A DNA stretch of 64,000 nt from assembly GCA_014384675.1 (NCBI GenBank), contig JACNFK010000026.1:1-64000 (forward strand). Reading direction: 5' to 3'. Position numbers and translations under genes: made by a program. The DNA is from Candidatus Thiopontia autotrophica (GTDB lineage: Bacteria; Pseudomonadota; Gammaproteobacteria; GCF-002020875). Position 1 is the first letter of the stretch, and each line of letters opens with the position of its first letter. The notes beneath the pieces were generated by a model. The model saw only the letters and a program-made list of their open reading frames with translations. It searched no databases and was not told where the DNA came from. This document shows, in pieces, positions 58,682-64,000 of this stretch.

Positions 58682-58707
58682 GCCCCCTCAACCAGCCGGT
58701 CTCATCT

Positions 58708-60258
58708 TCAGGACTCTTGTAACAGACTCTCTCCTGTCATCTCGGCAGGCACCTTCAACCCTAAAATATGTAGCATAGTCGGCGCAATATCAGATAGTGC
58801 GCCTGATGAGACACGATCAACTGAGATACCATCTCCTATATAAATTAGTGGAACCGGATTCATAGTGTGCGAGGTATGTGGTTGGCCAGTTTCACGGTCA
58901 CACATGGTTTCACTATTACCATGATCTGCTGTCAGCAACATATCGCCATTAGCCTCACGAATAGCTGCTACCACCTTGCCCAAACAGTGGTCTAGTGACT
59001 CAATCGCCTCAACTGCCGCATCCATCTTTCCGGTATGACCAACCATATCTGAATTGGCAAAATTACAGATAATGACATCATATTTGCCCCCTCTTATCTC
59101 ATCTACCAGACGTGCCGTTACCTCATATGCGCTCATCTCTGGCTGCTGATCATAGGTCTCCACATCTGGGGAACAGATAAGCAATCGATCCTCATACGGA
59201 TATGGCTCCTCTCTGCCCCCGTTAAAGAAGAAGGTGATATGGGCATATTTTTCAGTCTCGGCAATTCTCAACTGATGCAGTCCGAACCTGGATATATACT
59301 CACCAAAAACATTTGGCAATCTGTCCGGCGGAAAAGCTACCGGAATCCCGTACCCCTTCTTGTACTCGGTGAGAGATGTGATGGAGCCAAAGTGTGGCCT
59401 TGATTCGCGCTCAAATCCCTCGAACTCCTCCATGATCATGGCCTCTGTCAGTTGACGAGCCCGATCAGAACGATAGTTCATCAACAGCACGACATCTCCA
59501 TCCACCATTTTGATGGGTGACTCCCCATCTTTTGCAATAACTGTTGCATCGACAAATTCATCGCTCTCCCCACGAGCGTAAGCCATCTCCAGCGCCTCCA
59601 TTGCGCTATCTGCTCTATACTCGGCAACCCCCTCAACCATTGAGCGATACGATTTCTCAACCCGTTTCCATCGTCGGTCTCTATCCATTGAGAAATGACG
59701 CCCAATGACAGAGACGATAGCACCTGCCCCGCACTCACCAAATACGGCCTCCATCTTGTCAATGGATGAGGCTGCACTCTTTGGTGGGGTATCACGGCCA
59801 TCCAGAAATGCATGTACATAAATCTTCTCCGCACCATGCTCTGCTGCCATTTTGACTATAGAGTGAATATGCTCTTCATGGCTATGAACACCACCTGGCG
59901 ACAGCAGGCCAACAACATGGATGGCACTGCCGCTCTTTACAGCATCATCTATTGGTGTAACCAGTGTTTGATTAGAATAAAACGAGTGGGTACGAATGGA
60001 ACGACATATTCTGGTGTACTCCTGATAGACCACACGACCTGCACCAAGATTGAGATGACCAACCTCAGAGTTTCCCATCTGATCTGCCGGCAACCCAACC
60101 TCTGCGCCATGTGTAGCAATCAATGCATGTGGATTTTCTTCCCATAATTTATCCCATACCGGGGTATCTGCAGTGACAATTGCATTGCAGTCTGAGGACT
60201 CTCTATATCCCCAGCCGTCCAGAATACAGAGGAGTACCGGGCCGCGTTTAGAACTCAT
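58708..60258 (-). CDS. gpmI: Phosphoglycerate mutase, 2,3-BPG-independent
   Basis: A 516-aa manganese enzyme interconverting 3- and 2-phosphoglycerate. VLLCILDGWGYRESSDCNAI and MGNSEVGHLNLGAGRVVYQE contain the metal ligands and catalytic Ser. DGRDTPPKSA and LLTADHGNSETM are also typical. It converges on tatC, 26 bp apart. It is divergent from the arsR-type gene. Confidence 0.97.
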   Translation of the reverse strand: MSSKRGPVLLCILDGWGYRESSDCNAIVTADTPVWDKLWEENPHALIATHGAEVGLPADQMGNSEVGHLNLGAGRVVYQEYTRICRSIRTHSFYSNQTLVTPIDDAVKSGSAIHVVGLLSPGGVHSHEEHIHSIVKMAAEHGAEKIYVHAFLDGRDTPPKSAASSIDKMEAVFGECGAGAIVSVIGRHFSMDRDRRWKRVEKSYRSMVEGVAEYRADSAMEALEMAYARGESDEFVDATVIAKDGESPIKMVDGDVVLLMNYRSDRARQLTEAMIMEEFEGFERESRPHFGSITSLTEYKKGYGIPVAFPPDRLPNVFGEYISRFGLHQLRIAETEKYAHITFFFNGGREEPYPYEDRLLICSPDVETYDQQPEMSAYEVTARLVDEIRGGKYDVIICNFANSDMVGHTGKMDAAVEAIESLDHCLGKVVAAIREANGDMLLTADHGNSETMCDRETGQPHTSHTMNPVPLIYIGDGISVDRVSSGALSDIAPTMLHILGLKVPAEMTGESLLQES

Positions 60259-60380
60259 ACAAATAGATTCATCTCGAAGTAGACATTGGTCTCGTTATTA
60301 TATAATGTCACGCTTTATAGATGTGAATAGATGTTGGCTGATGTGAAAAAACAACTCAAGGATAGAGGGGAATCACTAAA

Positions 60381-60722
60381 ATGAGTAAGGTGGAAACGCT
60401 GGAAAACAGTGAGTGTGACGAGGCAGACAACCTGCTTGGAAATGATGAAGATATTGATCGTGCATCACGATCACTGAAAGCAATGTCACATCCGCTTCGT
60501 CTAAAGATTCTCTGTGTACTGGGAAAAGATGAGTTGAGTGTACAGCAGATAGTTGATGCAGTAGGCACATCTCAGAGCAACATATCACAACACCTGTCCA
60601 CACTGCGTGACCGTGGAATTCTGGATTCATACAAGGATGCAAACCGGGTCTTCTATATGGTTGGAGACAGTAGAACACTCAAGCTAATCGGTATGATGAA
60701 AGAGGTTTTCTGTCGCTGTTAA
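60381..60722 (+). CDS. ArsR family transcription regulator
   Basis: A 113-aa winged-helix regulator. ALKAMSHPLRLKILCVLGKDE-type start of the HTH, QQIVDAVGTSQSNISQHLST as recognition region and a beta wing (GILDSYKDANRVFYMVGD) are clear. The classic ELCVCDL metal box is missing. Cysteines are Cys at LKILCVLG and a terminal VFCRC pair. These could form a thiol or persulfide switch as in sulfide-responsive ArsR proteins, but this is inference. The TAA stop overlaps the first bases of a complete dispersed element. Confidence 0.88.
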   Translation: MSKVETLENSECDEADNLLGNDEDIDRASRSLKAMSHPLRLKILCVLGKDELSVQQIVDAVGTSQSNISQHLSTLRDRGILDSYKDANRVFYMVGDSRTLKLIGMMKEVFCRC

Positions 60723-60841
60723 GGAAGCTCTGATGAAGTCACTTTGTGGCCCAATCAGATCTCCCTCACAAGTTATCCTGTGGGGACTATAGAGTCCTTC
60801 CCCCACAACCCCATCCCATCAGGCTTTTTCAGAGGTTTCTT
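60721..60841. repeat. Complete 121-bp dispersed element (opposite orientation)
   Basis: Same length as the 49809 copy and in opposite orientation. Ends are AAGGAAGCTCTGATGAAG and, complemented, AAGAAACCTCTGAAAAAG. The internal stem GGACT-CTAT-AGTCC is perfect. It begins within the arsR stop codon (TAA-GGAAG) and has TA at both outer edges, consistent with a TA target duplication. Confidence 0.8.
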
Positions 60842-60960
60842 ACCTGCTGTTGCTGGCGGTAATTTTCTCGCCATCTACCACTCCTGAATATAGATTTTGG
60901 CTATAATATGGGGTCTGATGCTCTATATCTGCAACACAACCTGTCTTTAAGGAGAATACA

Positions 60961-61188
60961 ATGACAAGAGAACAGATCCTGCGTATCCTTGCCGGCTTCT
61001 TTGTCCTGCTTTCACTGTTCCTGGATGGAACCATATCAACGGACCCAAGCTGGCTATGGTTTACTGCATTTGTTGGACTAAATCTGTTTCAGAGTGGCTT
61101 TACCGGATTCTGCCTGCCGGAAAAAATTCTATCGGCAATGAATATCGGCAAACCATGTAGCTGGACTGAAGAGAACCCCAGCACCTAA
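60961..61188 (+). CDS. DUF2892 membrane protein
   Basis: A 75-aa protein with two hydrophobic segments (~8-22 and 30-46), matching DUF2892 (YgaP transmembrane-like): REQILRILAGFFVLLSLFL, SWLWFTAFVGLNLFQSGFTG and FCLPEKILSAMNIG. DUF2892 domains are fused or next to rhodaneses in many bacteria, as here. A strong AAGGAG precedes the ATG. A Cys in GFCLP and another near the C-terminus may be functional. Confidence 0.85.
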   Translation: MTREQILRILAGFFVLLSLFLDGTISTDPSWLWFTAFVGLNLFQSGFTGFCLPEKILSAMNIGKPCSWTEENPST

Positions 61189-61213
61189 TAACAACTACTT
61201 AAACAAGAGATCG

Positions 61214-61648
61214 ATGTTCATGGAAGAACTATCAACCTTTATATTCAACAACTGGGAGCTGGTTGCTGCCTTTGTGATGACGCTAGTTATGCTGTTCTTC
61301 AATATTTATGGGGATCAGTTGCGTGGATTTGAATCCATCACTCCTGAAGCCGCCATTCGCCTTATGAATGAGGATGACACCGTGTTGCTTGATGTACGCG
61401 CCAAGGATGAACTGACAAAAGATGGGCAGATCAAGGGGGCATCACATATTCCCCTGAACCAACTCAAAAACAGCCTTGGCGATCTGGACAAACACCGTAC
61501 ACATCCAGTTATTGCTATCTGCAGATCTGGTCAACGCTCTGGAGTTGCCTGCTCACAGATGAAAAAAGGCGGGTTTGAAAAGGTCTATAATCTCAAGGGT
61601 GGTATTCGCTCCTGGAAAAATGCCGGCCTCCCTGTCTCATACAAATAA
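61214..61648 (+). CDS. Membrane-anchored rhodanese
   Basis: A 144-aa protein with one N-terminal helix (WELVAAFVMTLVMLFFNIYG) and a rhodanese domain: TVLLDVRAKDELTKDGQIKG, then the active loop AICRSGQRSGVA with its catalytic Cys. It resembles YibN, which precedes grxC-secB-gpsA in enteric bacteria. A second in-frame ATG lies 6 bp later. Topology suggests the rhodanese faces the cytosol. With DUF2892 upstream it may pass sulfane sulfur to the redoxins downstream. Confidence 0.92.
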   Translation: MFMEELSTFIFNNWELVAAFVMTLVMLFFNIYGDQLRGFESITPEAAIRLMNEDDTVLLDVRAKDELTKDGQIKGASHIPLNQLKNSLGDLDKHRTHPVIAICRSGQRSGVACSQMKKGGFEKVYNLKGGIRSWKNAGLPVSYK

Positions 61649-61669
61649 CTGTAGCTGTAATATAAATAT

Positions 61670-61924
61670 ATGCCAAAAATTGAAGTTTATTGCACCAAGA
61701 CATGCCCGTACTGCCGTATGGCTGAGGCCCTTCTGGATAGAAAAGGGGCCGAGTACACCAAAATATTTATTGATGGTGACAGTGATGGGTGGGCGCAAAT
61801 GGAGGAGCGTAGTAGACGCAAAACGGTTCCGCAGATCTTCATTGGGGAGACCCATGTGGGCGGTTTTGATGATTTATCTGCACTGAATGCGGCAGGCAAA
61901 CTTGACCCGTTGCTGGAGGGGTAA
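61670..61924 (+). CDS. grxC: Glutaredoxin 3
   Basis: An 84-aa glutathione-dependent thiol reductase. The dithiol site is CPYC near the N-terminus (IEVYCTKTCPYCRMAEALL), followed by TVPQIFIGETHVGGFDDLSA, the cis-Pro and glutathione-binding region. It is followed 3 bp later by trxC. Confidence 0.97.
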   Translation: MPKIEVYCTKTCPYCRMAEALLDRKGAEYTKIFIDGDSDGWAQMEERSRRKTVPQIFIGETHVGGFDDLSALNAAGKLDPLLEG

Positions 61925-61927
61925 CAG

Positions 61928-62362
61928 ATGACAGATAGCCTTCATATTGTCTGCCCGCACTGTGACGGCATCAACCGCCTTCCTGCATCCAAACTTGTCT
62001 CTGATGGAAAATGTGGCAAGTGTCACAACTCACTGTTTGATGGCAATCCAGTTGATCTGGGAGCCCATAATTTTCAGCGTCATATTGAACGCAACGATAT
62101 CCCTGTTGTGGTCGACTTCTGGGCCAGTTGGTGCGGCCCATGCAAAATGATGGCTCCTGTATTTTCGCAAGCAGCAAAACAATTACAGCCCCACTATCGT
62201 CTTGCCAAGGTAAGTACGGAGCAGGAGCAGGCCATTGCGGGGCAGTATGGCATTCAGAGCATCCCCACACTCGCAATTTTCAAGCATGGAAAGGAGATTG
62301 CCCGCCAGGCTGGAGCCATGGACCTTAGCAGCCTGACTCAATGGGTTAGGCAATTTCAATAA
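61928..62362 (+). CDS. trxC: Thioredoxin 2 with zinc finger
   Basis: A 144-aa thioredoxin. The N-terminal zinc site has CPHC and CGKC (IVCPHCDGINRLPAS, GKCGKCHNSL). The thioredoxin domain carries WASWCGPCKMMAPVF and the cis-Pro loop IQSIPTLAIFKHG. Thioredoxin 2 reduces protein disulfides and is often linked to oxidative stress. It sits between grxC and secB, where enteric bacteria have only grxC. Confidence 0.96.
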   Translation: MTDSLHIVCPHCDGINRLPASKLVSDGKCGKCHNSLFDGNPVDLGAHNFQRHIERNDIPVVVDFWASWCGPCKMMAPVFSQAAKQLQPHYRLAKVSTEQEQAIAGQYGIQSIPTLAIFKHGKEIARQAGAMDLSSLTQWVRQFQ

Positions 62363-62401
62363 TTTAGATACAACCACGAGAATCCCTACAAGAGAACAGT
62401 T

Positions 62402-62872
62402 ATGAGTGAAGAACAGACAGAACAAACTTTTGAAATCCAAAAAATATACCTGAAGGATGTCTCTTTTGAGTCACCCAAATCACCCGCCATATTTCAAGAG
62501 AAGTGGGAGCCTGTGAGCAATCTTAATATTGGAACACAGCACCATAAAATTGGTGAAAACCTCTATGAAGTCGTAATCACTATGACCACCACCGTTACTG
62601 TAAATGATGAGACCGCATTTCTCGCAGAGATTCAGCAGGCAGGTATATTTGCTCTTGCCGGATTTGAGGAGGGGGCTCTGGGACATGTGCTGGGTTCATA
62701 CTGTCCAAACACCCTGTTCCCATATGCTCGTGAGGCCATCTCTGATCTGACAACAAAAGGTGGGTTCCCTCCTCTAGTACTGGCACCAGTCAATTTTGAT
62801 GCCATCTATGCAAAGCGCCAGCAAGAGATGCAACAGCGTGAGGAGTCCGACACTAGTGAGACAAAGCACTAA
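62402..62872 (+). CDS. secB: Protein-export chaperone SecB
   Basis: A 156-aa tetrameric chaperone that holds preproteins unfolded for SecA. FEIQKIYLKDVSFESPKSP, YEVVITMTTTVTVNDETAFL and YCPNTLFPYAREAISDLTTK are characteristic. It precedes gpsA, the conserved grxC-secB-gpsA order. Confidence 0.98.
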   Translation: MSEEQTEQTFEIQKIYLKDVSFESPKSPAIFQEKWEPVSNLNIGTQHHKIGENLYEVVITMTTTVTVNDETAFLAEIQQAGIFALAGFEEGALGHVLGSYCPNTLFPYAREAISDLTTKGGFPPLVLAPVNFDAIYAKRQQEMQQREESDTSETKH

Positions 62873-62895
62873 AGGCTATCCAGACTAAAGCCCAA

Positions 62896-63930
62896 ATGTC
62901 GTCATCCAGCCAACCAAAAATGGTAACTGTTCTGGGGGCAGGGTCATGGGGGACTGCTCTTGCTATACAGTTATCTCGCAAGAGCCATGATGTTACCCTC
63001 TGGGGACACTCACCAGACCATCTGAAAACCATAAGCAGAGACCATGAGAACCGGCAATATCTACCTGGTGTGCAGATGCCGGGGTCACTCTCTCTGAATC
63101 CAGATATCGCCTCGGCAGTTGAAGTTGCCGAAATAGTAGTTGTTGCAGTTCCAAGTCACGCTTTTCGAACCACCCTGCAAAAAATCCGGAGCACGATTCC
63201 TGACGACACTACAGTTGTCTGGGCAACCAAAGGGGTAGAGAAAGAGTCACACAAACTTCTTCATCAGGTTATTGAGGAGGAGCTTGGTAGTGGAAGAAAA
63301 AAAGCACTGCTCTCTGGGCCAACCTTTGCCAAAGAGGTTGCGCAGGGACTACCAACTGCCGTAACCATTGCATCAGATGAAATTGAACATGCGCACACTA
63401 TTGCTGAACTGTTTCATAGTGAAACTTTTCGTTGCTATACAAGTAATGATATCCCTGGTATTGAGATTGGTGGTGCCACCAAGAATGTATTGGCTATTGC
63501 GGCCGGTATCGCTGATGGTCTTGGCTTTGGTGCCAACTCAAGAGCAGCACTGATTACCCGTGGCCTTCATGAACTAATAAAGCTTGGCACGGACTATGGT
63601 GGGAAGGCAGAAACCTTTATGGGCCTTGGTGGCCTTGGAGATCTGGTGCTTACCTGTACTGATAACCAATCAAGAAACCGTCGATTTGGGATAGCAATTG
63701 GTAAAGGTAAAACTGCAGAGGCGGCACTCAAGGAGATTGGCCAAACTGTAGAGGGATTTGATGCGGCACGCGATATAAACCAGATAGCATTATCAAGGGG
63801 GATAGAAATGCCTATTACAAAACAGGTCGCAGATGTGCTTCACAACAACAAGAACCCAAAAATGGCTGTACGTGATCTTCTGCAACGAGGGCTCAAAACA
63901 GAAAACCAGGAAACCTCTGAAAAAGCTTAA
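62896..63930 (+). CDS. gpsA: Glycerol-3-phosphate dehydrogenase (NAD(P)+)
   Basis: A 344-aa cytosolic enzyme reducing DHAP to glycerol-3-phosphate for phospholipids. The fold starts at VTVLGAGSWGTALAIQLSRK; LLSGPTFAKEVAQGLPTAV and the catalytic Lys region IEIGGATKNVLAIAAG are intact. After the usual end (RDLLQRGLKTEN) the last residues, roughly QETSEKA, and the stop codon are encoded by the dispersed element starting near 63908. The normal 3' end has therefore been replaced or extended by the repeat. Confidence 0.97.
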   Translation: MSSSSQPKMVTVLGAGSWGTALAIQLSRKSHDVTLWGHSPDHLKTISRDHENRQYLPGVQMPGSLSLNPDIASAVEVAEIVVVAVPSHAFRTTLQKIRSTIPDDTTVVWATKGVEKESHKLLHQVIEEELGSGRKKALLSGPTFAKEVAQGLPTAVTIASDEIEHAHTIAELFHSETFRCYTSNDIPGIEIGGATKNVLAIAAGIADGLGFGANSRAALITRGLHELIKLGTDYGGKAETFMGLGGLGDLVLTCTDNQSRNRRFGIAIGKGKTAEAALKEIGQTVEGFDAARDINQIALSRGIEMPITKQVADVLHNNKNPKMAVRDLLQRGLKTENQETSEKA

Positions 63931-64000
63931 TGGGATGGGGGTTTGAGGGAAGGGCTCTATCGTCCCCATAGAATAACTTGTAAGGGAGATCTGATTGGAT
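63908..64000. repeat. Dispersed element, cut by the window end
   Basis: The first 93 bp of the element, in the same orientation as the 49809 copy: AGGAAACCTCTGAAAAAGC at the left, then the shared G-rich part and GTCCCCATAGAATAACTTG. The right terminal repeat would lie beyond 64000. The left end is read as the last codons of gpsA. Confidence 0.78.

Noticed and set aside
60286-60313. GACATT...AATGTC inverted repeat around a TATAAT as an ArsR operator
   Set aside because: The arms are only 6 bp with a 16-bp gap, and no -35 box fits, so support is too weak.

Overview
The window is a gene-dense, mostly chromosomal segment of a gammaproteobacterium. The evidence is conserved gene order: groES-groEL, dusB-fis, purH-purD, rpsU-yqeY-dnaG-rpoD, def-fmt-rsmB, hisBHAF-hisI/E-tatABC and rhodanese-grxC-secB-gpsA. 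It is very probably a sulfur oxidiser that deposits sulfur globules. A flavocytochrome c sulfide dehydrogenase pair (fccA-fccB, 26740-28743) lies next to a gene for a sulfur-globule-type envelope protein (29303-29611). Rhodaneses, glutaredoxin, thioredoxin and a TtcA-like sulfur transferase are also present. The species cannot be named from this sequence.

Layout. 1-1.4 kb: a P4-type tyrosine integrase with short repeats around its start, probably the edge of an island extending left. 1.4-9.3 kb: HrcA/CIRCE-controlled groESL, fxsA, cutA, dsbD-tlpA (periplasmic thiol redox), aroQ-accB-accC. 9.3-15.7 kb: prmA, dusB-fis, purH-purD and an MFS exporter whose leader looks like an attenuator. 15.8-22 kb: the least ordinary stretch, with a large hybrid histidine kinase, a LuxR-type regulator, a 57-aa membrane protein, a stand-alone output-like domain, a secreted DUF302-like protein and a full-length cytosolic PDC/Cache-like sensor sharing the same C-terminal domain. 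22-26.4 kb: hslR, typA, an unknown protein and a SPOR lipoprotein. 26.7-29.6 kb: the sulfide oxidation and sulfur globule genes. 29.8-34.5 kb: the macromolecular synthesis operon and a CAU tRNA. 34.6-49 kb: purE, topA, dprA, def-fmt-rsmB, an NtrY/NtrX-type two-component pair and trkA-trkH. 49-52.1 kb: ttcA-like, rhodanese, a Met-rich coiled-coil membrane protein, dtd and an FNR regulator with a well-placed FNR box. 52.3-60.3 kb: the his operon with an inserted SYLF-domain gene, hinT, tatABC and gpmI. 60.4-64 kb: ArsR regulator, DUF2892 protein, membrane rhodanese, grxC, trxC, secB and gpsA.

A short dispersed element links distant parts of the window. Two complete 121-bp copies have imperfect terminal inverted repeats; there is one copy cut by the window end, one internally deleted copy and one fragment. 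All sit at gene ends or between genes. One supplies the stop codon and last residues of gpsA, another overlaps the arsR stop codon, and a fragment abuts the TTG start of prmA. It looks like a MITE or similar non-autonomous element.

All calls come from reading translated sequence, motifs and gene order by eye. No database search, folding or alignment program was run.
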